DNA of 64,000 nucleotides from Hyphomicrobiaceae bacterium. Its GTDB lineage: Bacteria > Pseudomonadota > Alphaproteobacteria > Rhizobiales > Hyphomicrobiaceae. Under the pieces are notes generated by a model, which was given only the letters and a program-made list of their open reading frames with translations, made no database searches and was not told the DNA's origin. Location of the stretch: the NCBI GenBank assembly GCA_020638055.1, contig JACKJH010000005.1:124001-188000 (forward strand), written 5' to 3'. The position numbers and the translations under genes were made by a program. Below, piece after piece: positions 1-8,614 of the stretch. Positions within the stretch are counted from its first letter, which is position 1, and every line of letters begins with the position of its first letter.

Positions 1-2
1 GG

Positions 3-2276
3 CCAGCCCCTAGCCCTGCCCCCAACGCATTTTCCGCACCAGAAGACCAATCCGCTATACCGCCTCGCGCCCTTGCACAATCTGCGGCGCCTGGCAGCGC
101 ACGACCTGGTCGTGAAACTGCAGGCGTCACTGGTACACCTCAATACCAGCCGCCGCATCAGCCACCTCGCGCGGCAAGCGCTCCAGGCCCGAAACAGCCT
201 GATCCTGCCCGCACTGCTGCACCTCCTGCGTCTTCTCCTGTCGCCAGGGCAGCTACGCCGCCCAATGCGCCTGTAGTGCGCGCGCCGAACACAAAGGCAC
301 CATCGCCGCAGACGCCACCGAGCAGTTCTGGTTCAAGTGTTTCGGTTGGAGGAAAGCCAGACGGTGCGCCGGGCAATCTCAACGCATCGCAAGCGACAAC
401 AACGCAGCGTGCAGGTAAGGCGGAAGAACAACCCAAACGCAAAGGCAGCATCTTCGGGAATGGCCTGAAACGCCTTCGCGGCAAGGCATCGGCTGAAGAA
501 CCCGAAGAGCAGACAACGCATGACAACGCCACGCCACAGGCGGGCGCAAACCCCGAATTGAGCCAACCCAATGCGCCGGCCGCAACGGTTGACCATGCTT
601 CGCCCGCTGGCAGCCCCGCGATCCAGCCGCCACCAACCAAGACGGCTGCTGTTCAAACTCCAGATCAAGGCCGCGCTCCCAGAAGTTTTGCGACAGGACG
701 GGCGCGGGGTGAAAACGCACCAAACCAAAATCAACCGGCCATGCCGCCACGCCGTCCGGGCCAGGCAGAACAGAGCAAACCCCACCCAGAAGATGAGGCT
801 TCGGCCGATTTTGCCTTTCGTCCCGGAGACGCGCGCGAAGCCACCGTTTCACCAAGCGAATCCGACGTTGAGATGATTCAAAGCCTGATCAAGAAGCTCG
901 CCGACGAAGTCAACTCCGCCGACGCCAACAAGCTATCGGCAAACCGAAGCTCCGACGCCCTCCATGATGAGGCGCTGGACCGCTCCGTCGGCGCGTTGCG
1001 CCAGGCAGCCCGCAACATGCAGGAGCCGCCATTTACCGGTCCGGATACGGCCTCTGGAGACGCTTTCGCGCGCAAGAAGACCAAGCCAGATGCAACCAAC
1101 CGGATGACCGCAGAACATGCGGCAGCATCGAGAACGACACCGCCGGCTTCGTTCACCGATGCTCCCGGTATCACTGCCACGGGGCGCGAACCTGGCATCT
1201 CCTTGCCGGGAGGCAAGGCCGACAGCGGACCAGGCGGCGACGCGTTTGACATTGAAGCCGTCATGGCCCGCGCCAAACCAATCGCGACGATGACGTCCAT
1301 GCCTCCGCCATTGCCGCAGGCTCCAAACGCCATGGCACCCAATAAACCAAAAGATCAGACGGCCGCGCCTAGCATAAACACAGATAGGCATCAGCAATCT
1401 GCTTTACCTCTACCTGATCAAAATGATGCGGCGATGGAGGCCTCAGCACTCGATGATTTTTGGGACTATCCCGATGCCTCGTTCGAAGCGCCGCCACCCC
1501 AGGACACGACGCAACGCCGTTTGGCTCGTATTGCAAGCGCCATCGAGGAAGGTCGCATCGATATCCTGCTTGAACCGATCCTCGATCTTGAGCAGCAGCA
1601 GGCGCGCCACTACGAAGTAGGCGTGCGCCTGCGGGACCAGGACGGCCTGGAAATCGCGCCCGACGATCCCGAGGAAGCCGATCGGCCGAGTGGCGCGTTG
1701 CCCCTGCTCGACAGCCTGCGCCTGAAGCGCACCGCCCAGGTCGCGCGGCGGCTTGATGAACGCAAGAAATCCGGCAACGTATTTTCGAACTTCTCAGGTC
1801 AGTCGCTTACATCTGACAGCTTCCTTTCTACCTTCGCTGACGCTTATGACGCCCAGTCCCAGCTTGCAGGGCAACTTGTGCTGACGTTTTCTCAGGACGA
1901 TGCGCGCCGCTTTACCAACCCGCATTGGACGATGATTAACGAAATGCGCGGCCTGGGTTTTGGGTTCGCATTGCGCGCCGTGACCGACCTTGACATGGAC
2001 TTCGAAATCCTCGCCAACGCCGGCTTCGAGTATGTCAAACTGGATGCAGAAGTGTTTCTGTCCGGCCTTCCAGCACCTGAAGGTCCTGTTCCGGCGGCTG
2101 ACTTGTGCAAGCATTTCTCACAGCTTGGTCTCACCACTGTGGTCGAGGCGCTTGATGACGAAACCAAACGCGAAAAGGTGTACGCCTATGGTGTGCGCTT
2201 CGGACAGGGGCCGCTTTTCGGTGGTCCGCGCGTCGTGAAAACGTCCGGTTCCGCGCATACGTCGGCTGCGGCTTGA
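3..2276 (+). CDS. EAL-domain-like protein with long Pro/Ala-rich N-terminus (5' end outside window)
   Basis: The reading frame is open from base 3, so the gene starts upstream of the window and the GTG at 276 is only an internal codon; 757 codons are visible. Roughly the first 480 visible residues are low-complexity, rich in Pro, Ala, Ser, Gln and charged residues, with no recognisable domain. The last 250 or so resemble an EAL (c-di-GMP phosphodiesterase) domain, starting near RLARIASAIEEGRIDILLEP. The signature is degenerate: YEVGVRL stands where EAL/EVLxR is expected, YVKLDAEVF replaces the D-Y-I-K-D metal site, and VEALDDET replaces the E-G-V-E-T type loop. It is probably not catalytic and may be a c-di-GMP-binding or structural protein. 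The HAD gene follows after about 30 bases, so they are probably cotranscribed. Confidence 0.8.
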   Translation, partial: PAPSPAPNAFSAPEDQSAIPPRALAQSAAPGSARPGRETAGVTGTPQYQPPHQPPRAASAPGPKQPDPARTAAPPASSPVARAATPPNAPVVRAPNTKAPSPQTPPSSSGSSVSVGGKPDGAPGNLNASQATTTQRAGKAEEQPKRKGSIFGNGLKRLRGKASAEEPEEQTTHDNATPQAGANPELSQPNAPAATVDHASPAGSPAIQPPPTKTAAVQTPDQGRAPRSFATGRARGENAPNQNQPAMPPRRPGQAEQSKPHPEDEASADFAFRPGDAREATVSPSESDVEMIQSLIKKLADEVNSADANKLSANRSSDALHDEALDRSVGALRQAARNMQEPPFTGPDTASGDAFARKKTKPDATNRMTAEHAAASRTTPPASFTDAPGITATGREPGISLPGGKADSGPGGDAFDIEAVMARAKPIATMTSMPPPLPQAPNAMAPNKPKDQTAAPSINTDRHQQSALPLPDQNDAAMEASALDDFWDYPDASFEAPPPQDTTQRRLARIASAIEEGRIDILLEPILDLEQQQARHYEVGVRLRDQDGLEIAPDDPEEADRPSGALPLLDSLRLKRTAQVARRLDERKKSGNVFSNFSGQSLTSDSFLSTFADAYDAQSQLAGQLVLTFSQDDARRFTNPHWTMINEMRGLGFGFALRAVTDLDMDFEILANAGFEYVKLDAEVFLSGLPAPEGPVPAADLCKHFSQLGLTTVVEALDDETKREKVYAYGVRFGQGPLFGGPRVVKTSGSAHTSAAA

Positions 2277-2308
2277 TTTTTTGCAGCATCTGCATCACGA
2301 GGGAGCGC

Positions 2309-3190
2309 ATGAACATGATTTCCGCTCCCAAAGGCTCCCGCGTGCCCCAAGTCCCGATTGTTTCGTCAATTTCATCACTGGCTTCTGGAACCGACGCCTG
2401 GCTCGTCGATATCTGGGGCGTGATGCATAACGGCGTAAGCCCATTTCCAGACGCCGCACGCGCTTGCGCGACGTTTCGCAAAATCGGCGGCACGATCATG
2501 CTGCTTTCAAACGCGCCGCGGCCAGCGGCAAGCGTTGTGGAACAATTGCAGCGCATAGGCGTGCCTGACATCGCCTACGACGTGATCTTGACGTCGGGAG
2601 ACGCAGCGCGCGCACTCATCGCTGAATACGCGGGCAAGGCCGTTTTTCATCTCGGACCGGATCGCGACCTGGCGCTTTACGAAGGCACCGGTGTCAATCT
2701 GAGTGAACTTGGTGCCGCCGCAGCCATCGTTTGCACCGGATTATTCGACGATAACACCGAAACACCCGATGACTATGCCGACTTGCTGACATCGGCATAT
2801 AAGCTCGGCCTGCCCATGATCTGCGCCAACCCTGACCTCATGGTCGAGCGTGGTGGTAAAAAGGTATGGTGCGCTGGTGGCATCGCCGCGGCGTATGAGG
2901 CATGTGGAGGCGCAGTCGCGTATGCAGGAAAGCCCTACCCCCCGATTTACAACCTGGCTTTGGAAGAGCTTTCCAGACTGCGCGGAGAGAGGGTTGGGAT
3001 CGACCGCATCCTGGCAATCGGCGATGGCATCAACACCGACATCGCCGGCGCCGGGCGGGCAGGAATTCGTTCCGTTTTCATAGCGAGTGGCGTGCATGTC
3101 GACGGCGAACTCGACGCCCGCGGTCTCGACAGGCTCTTTGCCCAAGCCTCCAAGCGCCCGGCCGCTGCCATGACCAGGCTGATGTGGTAG
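2309..3190 (+). CDS. HAD-superfamily hydrolase, NagD-like (TIGR01459 type)
   Basis: A 293-residue protein of the class IIA HAD phosphatases. The nucleophile motif DIWGVMHNG lies near residue 34, with Trp at the usual second Asp position. LLSNAPRP matches motif II, the segment around YAGKPYPPIY gives the conserved Lys, and IGDGINTDIAGAGRAGI is the C-terminal metal-binding motif. The ATG at 2309 is chosen over the upstream ATG at 2273 because GAGGGAG stands just before it and because the longer form would overlap the preceding stop codon. Substrate is unknown. Position directly behind the EAL-like gene suggests one transcript. Confidence 0.85.
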   Translation: MNMISAPKGSRVPQVPIVSSISSLASGTDAWLVDIWGVMHNGVSPFPDAARACATFRKIGGTIMLLSNAPRPAASVVEQLQRIGVPDIAYDVILTSGDAARALIAEYAGKAVFHLGPDRDLALYEGTGVNLSELGAAAAIVCTGLFDDNTETPDDYADLLTSAYKLGLPMICANPDLMVERGGKKVWCAGGIAAAYEACGGAVAYAGKPYPPIYNLALEELSRLRGERVGIDRILAIGDGINTDIAGAGRAGIRSVFIASGVHVDGELDARGLDRLFAQASKRPAAAMTRLMW

Positions 3191-3278
3191 GAACCTTCCT
3201 TCGCATTGCAGTCTGACGGGCAAATACCCGATCGATTTGAGAACCCCAAACAGATACGCGCTTCCAAAGAAGACCCAA

Positions 3279-4904
3279 ATGACCGACCAGACGACCGCCA
3301 CAGCACCTGCATCAAGGAGTGCAGACTGCGACCCCCGCATGGCCGCGGAGATCGACCGTCGGCGCACCTTCGCGATCATCTCGCACCCCGACGCCGGCAA
3401 GACCACGCTGACTGAAAAACTCCTGCTGTTTGGCGGCGCGATCCAGCTCGCCGGTCAGGTGAAAGCGAAAAAAGACAAACAGAACACCCGCTCCGACTGG
3501 ATGGCGATCGAGAAGGAACGCGGAATTTCGGTTGCAACGTCGGTGATGACGTTCGAATACGGCGGGCACGTTTTCAATCTGCTCGACACACCAGGCCACG
3601 AGGATTTTTCCGACCACACATTTCGCACGCTCACCGCCGTCGACAGCGCCATCATGGTGATTGACGCTGCACGCGGCATCGAAGCGCGCACATTGAAGCT
3701 GTTCGAAATCTGTAGGCTGCGCGACATCCCCATCATAACTTTCGTCAACAAGATGGACCGCGAGGCGCGCGAGCCACTCGAAGCGCTCGATGAAATTGAA
3801 AAAACCCTGGCGCTAGACACCTGCCCGATGGTTTGGCCAATCGGATCAGGGCGGGATTTCAAAGGCGTTTACGATCTGGTTTCGGGACGACTGCGCCGTC
3901 TCGACCAGGAGGGCGCGGGCCAGGAGGTCTCAGGTCCCCACGACCCGGTTTTCGATGATTTGATGTCTAATGAGGCAGTGGCGACGTGGCGTGAAGAAGT
4001 CGAACTGGTGCGCGAGACCGCACAAGCCTTCGATGTGGAAGCTTTCCGCCATGGCACCCTGACACCCGTGTTCTTCGGTTCCGCCTTGAAAAACTTTGGC
4101 GTAAAAAGTCTGTTGGAAGCGTTGATTGCGCACGCGCCTTCACCACGCGACCAGAAAGCTGCCACGCGTACAATCCATGCAAGCGAACCCGCCATGACCG
4201 GCGTGATCTTCAAGATCCAGGCGAACATGGACAAGAACCACCGAGACCGCATCGCTTTCATGCGCGTGTGCTCTGGAAAACTGAGACGCGGCATGAAGGC
4301 AAAGCTGGTGCGCACCGGACGCATGATTGCATTGCAGGCACCGCAATTCTTTTTCGCGCAAGATCGCTCCCTGGCTGAAGAGGCCTACGCTGGCGATGTC
4401 GTGGGCATTCCAGGCAAGGGTCTGCTGCGCATCGGCGATGCTCTTACCGAAGGCGAAGACATCACGTTTCTTGGCATCCCCAACTTTGCACCTGAAATCC
4501 TTCGCCGTGTCAGGGCGACCGACGCCATCAAGTCCAAGAAACTCAAGGACGCGCTGGAGGAGATGGCGGAGGAAGGGATAGTCCAGCTATTTTCCCCCAT
4601 TGACGGTACGCAACCAGTCGTAGGCGTGATTGGCGCACTTCAGCTTGACGTGCTCGCAGACCGCCTCACGCATGAATATAGCCTTGATACTGCGTTCGAC
4701 ACCGCGCCCTGCGATACGGTGCGTTGGATCTCCAGCGACAAGGACGGTGCCATTGACGACTTCGTGAAAAAGCACCGCTCTCTCATCGCCAAGGATCGCG
4801 AAGGCGAATACGTCTATCTCGCACCCTCCGTCTACAATCTGCAAACTGTCGTTGAGCGCAACCCCGACATCGCCTTCAAGGACATCAAGACCATCACGGT
4901 TTGA
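3279..4904 (+). CDS. prfC: Peptide chain release factor 3 (class II RF GTPase)
   Basis: A 541-residue translational GTPase that recycles RF1/RF2 from the ribosome after termination. The G1 loop SHPDAGKTTLTE, switch I with the RGISVATSVM stretch, G3 DTPGHEDF and G4 NKMD are all in place, followed by domain II and the RF3 C-terminal domain (LQLDVLADRLTHEY). The ATG at 3279 gives a length near that of the E. coli protein (529 residues); the TTG at 3237 would add 14 unlikely residues. It is free-standing: 88 bases separate it from the HAD gene and a family B palindromic element follows. Confidence 0.95.
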   Translation: MTDQTTATAPASRSADCDPRMAAEIDRRRTFAIISHPDAGKTTLTEKLLLFGGAIQLAGQVKAKKDKQNTRSDWMAIEKERGISVATSVMTFEYGGHVFNLLDTPGHEDFSDHTFRTLTAVDSAIMVIDAARGIEARTLKLFEICRLRDIPIITFVNKMDREAREPLEALDEIEKTLALDTCPMVWPIGSGRDFKGVYDLVSGRLRRLDQEGAGQEVSGPHDPVFDDLMSNEAVATWREEVELVRETAQAFDVEAFRHGTLTPVFFGSALKNFGVKSLLEALIAHAPSPRDQKAATRTIHASEPAMTGVIFKIQANMDKNHRDRIAFMRVCSGKLRRGMKAKLVRTGRMIALQAPQFFFAQDRSLAEEAYAGDVVGIPGKGLLRIGDALTEGEDITFLGIPNFAPEILRRVRATDAIKSKKLKDALEEMAEEGIVQLFSPIDGTQPVVGVIGALQLDVLADRLTHEYSLDTAFDTAPCDTVRWISSDKDGAIDDFVKKHRSLIAKDREGEYVYLAPSVYNLQTVVERNPDIAFKDIKTITV

Positions 4905-4932
4905 ACTGGAAGGCGGACAGGGGCCGTTCCTT

Positions 4933-5036
4933 AGAGCATGTTCAGCCGAAGTGTACGCGGTTCGGCGTGAAGAACATGCTCAAAATAAAAGAAAATAGAG
5001 CGCGTTCGCGATTGCATCAAAAGTGAACGCGATCTA
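4933..5036 (+). repeat. Palindromic element, family B (copy B1)
   Basis: A two-hairpin element. The first hairpin pairs GAGCATGTTC with GAACATGCTC around a CCGAA/TTCGG stem. After a short A-rich linker the second pairs GCGTTCGCG with a GAACGCG segment and ends in GATCTAG. Near-identical copies lie at 14651, 35799 and 50259. It sits between the convergent ends of prfC and the next gene and could fold as a terminator in RNA. Confidence 0.9.
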
Positions 5037-5051
5037 GATCGCCGTGCGATA

Positions 5052-5645
5052 TCAGTCAGGCGTTGGCAGTTTCAAATCAGGTGTTTTTTCGATCGTCTGC
5101 GTCACCAGACTTTCAAAACCAGCCTGACTGGTGCGGCCTACTGATTTCGTAATCCATCCCGACTGAGGATCGATCCAAAACTTGTCGTGATGGGATGTAT
5201 TGAAGGCGGGCTGCTCGTAATCGGCCTCGACAGTCTCATGCATTGCGCCGTCAAGTTCTTCCTCAGCGCAGACGGCGTTCTTCACCGTGGCTGCTGCCGC
5301 AGCCAGTTGCTTGGCAACGGCCTCAGCGCTCGATCCGCTATCCATTGTGCGGATCTTTTTCCACGTCTTACCCTTGTCGGAAGACGTGTACAATATGTTG
5401 CCACGCACCATCGACCAGGGCGCATTCGGCGGCTCGATCATCTCAGTCATCCAGTCACCGCTCCCGTCACTGTAGTTGTAGTTCTTGGTCGGTTTGGCGC
5501 CTTTTATTTCCTGGATCAAAAGAATCTTCCTTGGCCCCTTATCGTTGCGATCCGTATAGACGCGCACGAATTTCTCGTGACACGTTTCAGCGGCGGCAGG
5601 CACACAAAAAGCCAGGGTGAGAGCGGCGACAAAAATCTTTTTCAT
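5052..5645 (-). CDS. Exported protein of unknown function
   Basis: A 197-residue protein with a clear Sec signal peptide (MKKIFVAALTLAFCVPAAAE, cleavage probably near residue 20). The start is placed at the MKK because the 13 upstream in-frame residues do not fit a signal peptide. The mature part contains one early Cys and a second Cys near AVCAEEELD, and a SDGSGDWMTEMIEPPNAPW stretch. I recognise no domain. The gene is monocistronic and convergent with prfC. Confidence 0.75.
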   Translation of the reverse strand: MKKIFVAALTLAFCVPAAAETCHEKFVRVYTDRNDKGPRKILLIQEIKGAKPTKNYNYSDGSGDWMTEMIEPPNAPWSMVRGNILYTSSDKGKTWKKIRTMDSGSSAEAVAKQLAAAAATVKNAVCAEEELDGAMHETVEADYEQPAFNTSHHDKFWIDPQSGWITKSVGRTSQAGFESLVTQTIEKTPDLKLPTPD

Positions 5646-5762
5646 CAATTCATTTCCATATTTCGTGGGCGGCTTAACATCCATAAAGCATGGGTTCGGC
5701 TACAAAGACAAAGCGCAAAACTGCAAAGCCAACCGCAGCGTTAAAAATTGGGAATCCAATTC

Positions 5763-5816
5763 CTAGCCCGCCTTTCTCACGAGGGCACGGCCGTCATCGT
5801 GAGAAAGGCGGGCTAG
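5763..5816. repeat. Perfect 18-bp inverted repeat, family D hairpin
   Basis: Arms 5763-5780 and 5799-5816 are perfectly complementary over 18 bases and both ends read CTAG. The 18-base loop contains the palindrome ACGGCCGT. The right CTAG is shared with the start of the following family A element. Thirty bases (5770-5799) recur at 44471-44500 in another composite element. Confidence 0.85.
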
Positions 5817-5909
5817 AGTTTCCGACGAAGTGGACGCCGGTTCGTCGCGGAAAATGCGACCAAACCAAAAAGCCGGAGCGCCGATCCGATCCCATCGGAT
5901 CGGCGTTCT
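5815..5909 (+). repeat. Palindromic element, family A (copy A1)
   Basis: A two-hairpin element. Hairpin 1 has TTTCCGACGAA opposite TTCGTCG(C)GGAAA; a linker reading GCGACCAAAC follows; hairpin 2 is GATCCGAT/ATCGGATC inside the GAGCGC...GCGTTCT ends. It joins directly to the family D hairpin through the shared CTAG. Confidence 0.9.
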
Positions 5910-6014
5910 GACCGCCCGCAAAAGGTATGCGCAGGCGCGATCGCAACAATAGGCAAGCGACCTGCCGTCATGCGCAGTCAATACCTGCGTTTTGTCGAAG
6001 AGCCTGCGAGAAGG

Positions 6015-6449
6015 TTAATCGATCGAAATCGCCAGCCCGGACAGATCCAGGTTTGCCATGAGTCCGACCTGACGTCCGGTAAGTTCGAGCACCGCCCCGT
6101 TTTGATTGGTCAGGATGATCGCTCTGGCACCACGGCCCAACGCCAGACCTGCACCGCCGGCAACATACACGCCTTCCACATCCGATGGGCGTGAGATATT
6201 GCGCACGCGCCCTGAAAGCTCCGTCTTGGAACCACCGAAAACAAGACCGTAATCGATACCACCCGTCGTCAGGTCATACACGCGGCCGTGGAAATCGAGC
6301 GTGCCGCCACCACCTGAACCACCGATGATCCAGCCCGCCTTGTATATGGTCAAATGTATATATCCGCTGTCTGCTGAACTAGGCGTTGATGACGCCATCA
6401 CCGCGATCAACGCAAGGCACATGGCGCGCATAGTTGCTGCAATTTTCAT
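6015..6449 (-). CDS. Exported Gly-rich conserved protein, possibly EipA/DUF1134-like
   Basis: A 144-residue protein with a signal peptide (residues 1 to about 26, ending SSADS). The start is the MKIAATMRAM methionine, preceded by a GGGGGTA stretch; the longer frame adds 36 residues without export character. The mature part has AGWIIGGSGGGGTLDFHG, GGSKTEL, RPSDVEGVYVAGGAGLALGRGA and GAVLELTGRQVGLMANLDLSGLAI. The glycine-rich turns and LSG ending recall the envelope proteins of the EipA/DUF1134 group, but this is a resemblance from memory. It diverges from the exosortase-like gene with a 220-base spacer. Confidence 0.65.
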   Translation of the reverse strand: MKIAATMRAMCLALIAVMASSTPSSADSGYIHLTIYKAGWIIGGSGGGGTLDFHGRVYDLTTGGIDYGLVFGGSKTELSGRVRNISRPSDVEGVYVAGGAGLALGRGARAIILTNQNGAVLELTGRQVGLMANLDLSGLAISID

Positions 6450-6669
6450 GGCTACCCCCGAAAGCAAAATATGGCTGCGCTCCCAACGCGCTGCACATCC
6501 CGTTTCAAACGGGCTGCGACAAGTATGTGCATCTGATTCGGGAGAAATCATGTTCACAACAGAAAAACTCAGTGCTCATCCAACGAATTATCAGAGCGGA
6601 CATTAAGTCTTCGTTCACCGCGAACGGCTTCAATCTCTCGAACCTGAATTTGCTGCCCGGAGCACGCAA

Positions 6670-7479
6670 TTGTCTGCCCGATCAATACCGCTACCATTCA
6701 CCCAACGCGCATTCGACGTGCCGGTTCTCATCATGGCCGGGGCCGCGTTGAATGCGTTACTGGTTACAATCGTTGCGACTTTGAACGCGGGCGGCAGCGC
6801 ATCCTTGACCTTCGGGATCAGCCCTTTCCAACTTGTCGCTCTGCTGGTTGCGGTTAAGCTTTCGTTAGGAGAGGGAACGCAGCAAAGGGCCACGCCTGTC
6901 TGGTTTGATGCAATAGTCCTTGCGCTCGTCCTGGTTCCCAGTAGCGCGGTCTCATGGGCAGCACTTGCACTTTATGCTGCGTTCCAGGCCATTTACACAA
7001 CGTCGGAACGCCGTATCGGTGCGCTCGTTTTTCTCGGCCTGGCTCTTGCTTCGATCTGGTCGTCGGTGATTTTGAAATGGATTGCGCTACCGGTCACGAC
7101 AGCAGAAGCAACCGTGCTGGCGCAGGTTTTGTCAGTGATCCGCCCCGACATCACGCAATTCGGCAACGTCGTCGGCAATCCTGAGACCCACAACCTCATC
7201 GTCATGACGAAGTGCACGACGACAGATGCGCTGCCGCACGCCGCCGTAGCGCTGGTCGCTGTCGCCTTCCTTCTCGGCGATGTGAAACCGGGCAGGTTAT
7301 GGCGTGCGGCGCTGGCGCTTGGCCTGATCTATGCCGTGGCAAATCTTGTTCGGCTGGCGATCATGGCATGGTCGTCAGATGCTTACGCTCTCGCACATGG
7401 CCCAATAGGCGCAAACATTTTCGACGTGTTTCAGGCCGCAACAGTGCTGCTCCTTGGAAATTGGGCCAGCCAGCCATGA
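6670..7479 (+). CDS. Exosortase/archaeosortase-family membrane protein
   Basis: A 269-residue, very hydrophobic protein with about seven or eight predicted membrane segments. The C-terminal third carries the arrangement expected of exosortase/archaeosortase transpeptidases: Cys182 in LIVMTKCTTTDALPHA, then Asn225 and Arg228 in ANLVRLAIMAW, then His243 in LAHGPIGANIF. In the family these are the catalytic Cys-Arg-His residues that cut the tripartite PEP-CTERM-like tail of a substrate at the membrane. The start is TTG with GGAG seven bases upstream. Its stop overlaps the next ATG as ATGA. A candidate substrate lies 0.7 kb downstream. The assignment rests on motif order and topology, not on an alignment. 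Confidence 0.75.
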   Translation: MSARSIPLPFTQRAFDVPVLIMAGAALNALLVTIVATLNAGGSASLTFGISPFQLVALLVAVKLSLGEGTQQRATPVWFDAIVLALVLVPSSAVSWAALALYAAFQAIYTTSERRIGALVFLGLALASIWSSVILKWIALPVTTAEATVLAQVLSVIRPDITQFGNVVGNPETHNLIVMTKCTTTDALPHAAVALVAVAFLLGDVKPGRLWRAALALGLIYAVANLVRLAIMAWSSDAYALAHGPIGANIFDVFQAATVLLLGNWASQP

Positions 7480-7970
7480 ACACGCCAATTCTGAAAACCG
7501 CGCTCATCGTTTCGGTCATCGCGTTTGCCATCGCATTGAAGGTGGTCCGCTACAATGACACCTCGGATGCTGCAGCGACCGCCGCCAACGCGCACATTTC
7601 CAACGTCATGTCGGATCATGGCTGGACCGAAAGCGATCATGAAAAAGGCAGCCAAAGCAGCCTTTACAAGTGGCGGCTGTTTTCCCGCAACGGCTGCCCC
7701 AAGCCGGTCGTCGTGGCAATCATGGGCGGCAACGCCGAGGGTGCGGAATTCTTTCGCCAGCAACACGCTGGCGACGTGGCCTTCATCCAGGACCGAGACG
7801 TCGAGCAACACCCCAGCGGCCTCAGCCGGCAACTGAGTGGGTTCATGCGCGACATAGGGCGTGTGTTTGGCGGAACAGGAAACCCTCGCCTTCCGGTACT
7901 GGCGATCGCACCTCGACCACGGCCGGAAAACACATGTAGCGGGCCTCCTGCAAGTGCCTGGCGCACCTGA
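7476..7970 (+). CDS. Small membrane-anchored partner of the exosortase-like protein
   Basis: A 164-residue protein with one N-terminal membrane segment (about residues 6-23) and a soluble domain that should lie outside the cytoplasmic membrane. The start overlaps the previous stop (ATGA), which implies translational coupling. The soluble part contains YKWRLFSRNGCPKPVVVAIM and FFRQQHAGDVAFIQDRDV, and has two Cys, Cys71 or nearby and one near the C-terminus. I recognise no family. Exosortase loci often encode a short EpsI-like accessory protein next to the sortase, and this one holds that position; that role is inferred from context only. Confidence 0.65.
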   Translation: MNTPILKTALIVSVIAFAIALKVVRYNDTSDAAATAANAHISNVMSDHGWTESDHEKGSQSSLYKWRLFSRNGCPKPVVVAIMGGNAEGAEFFRQQHAGDVAFIQDRDVEQHPSGLSRQLSGFMRDIGRVFGGTGNPRLPVLAIAPRPRPENTCSGPPASAWRT

Positions 7971-7979
7971 TTTTTTAAA

Positions 7980-8013
7980 CCCCGCGCTCCCATTTTTTTT
8001 TGGGGGGGCGGGA
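7980..8013. terminator. Possible hairpin after the exosortase pair
   Basis: A CCCGCGCTCCCA segment can pair imperfectly with TGGGGGGGCGGG across a run of T. It lies directly behind the partner gene and before a family A element. A run of T is in the loop and not behind the stem, so it is not a canonical terminator. Confidence 0.35.
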
Positions 8014-8108
8014 ACATTTTCCAACGAAGTGGACGCCGGTCCGTCGAAGAAAATGCGACCAAACAAAAAGTTAGAGCGCTGAACCGATTCCATCGGAATG
8101 CGCTCTAG
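8013..8108 (+). repeat. Palindromic element, family A (copy A2)
   Basis: It matches the A consensus: ATTTTCCAACGAAGTGGACG, the TCGTCGAAGAAAATG-type return arm, ACCAAAC linker and second hairpin around GATTCCATCGGAATGCGC. It separates the exosortase pair from the candidate substrate gene. Confidence 0.9.
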
Positions 8109-8196
8109 TTAACAACAAATTGCACTCGCCCCTTTTATGGAATTTTAGGAAGTGCGCATTACCTTCGGGAAAAATCTTGTTTGAAGGAAAAGTTCC

Positions 8197-8469
8197 GTGA
8201 GCCAGATAGTTCGAGTAACCCATTTCGCATCCATCGTGATTGCGAGCGGTTTTGTTCTGCTTGGTGTTTCCTACACCAGCGTTCAAGCTGCGCCCAAGGA
8301 TTACAAAGGTAATGGCAACCACTACGGCTGGGGGCAAGGTGGCAACGGCGGCGGTGCACCTCTGCCAGCACTGGGTGCAACGCTGCTCGGACAAGCGGCC
8401 GGCGTGGGCGGGCTTTATGCCTTGTGGCGACGCCGCAAGAAGCGTCGTGACCAGCAAGGCACCGCATAA
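8197..8469 (+). CDS. Short Gly-rich exported protein with PEP-CTERM/VPLPA-like sorting tail
   Basis: A 90-residue protein starting at GTG with a strong GAAGGAA site. Residues 1-31 form a signal peptide ending SVQA. Residues 32-53 are a short Gly/Asn/His-rich stretch. The C-terminus is tripartite: APLPALG at 54-60, a hydrophobic segment to about 77, and the basic cluster RRRKKRR at 78-84. That is the design of exosortase sorting signals; the PLPA core is close to the VPLPA-CTERM variant. If both ends are cleaved, only about 25 residues would remain. Its closeness to the exosortase-like gene makes it the likely dedicated substrate. Confidence 0.75.
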   Translation: MSQIVRVTHFASIVIASGFVLLGVSYTSVQAAPKDYKGNGNHYGWGQGGNGGGAPLPALGATLLGQAAGVGGLYALWRRRKKRRDQQGTA

Positions 8470-8518
8470 ATCCACCGCATACCACTGCGCGTGTTGATTG
8501 GTCGCATACCCAAAAAAT

Positions 8519-8555
8519 GAGCGGCCACGCCGGTGGGGGGAACCGGGGGCCGCTC
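8519..8555. terminator. Hairpin downstream of the candidate sortase substrate
   Basis: GAGCGGCC at 8519-8526 pairs exactly with GGCCGCTC at 8548-8555. It lies 50 bases behind the stop codon of the Gly-rich protein and is preceded by a run of six A, with only CTTG after it, so it could act in either direction. Confidence 0.5.
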
Positions 8556-8614
8556 TTGCCGGACAACGCACCGGGGGGAAGGGGTTGCCGACACTTCTGA
8601 ACGTTATATGGGTA

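Noticed and set aside
276..2276. GTG at 276 as the start of the EAL-like gene
   Set aside because: The same frame is open to base 3 with continuous Pro/Ala-rich coding sequence of the same character, so the gene begins outside the window.
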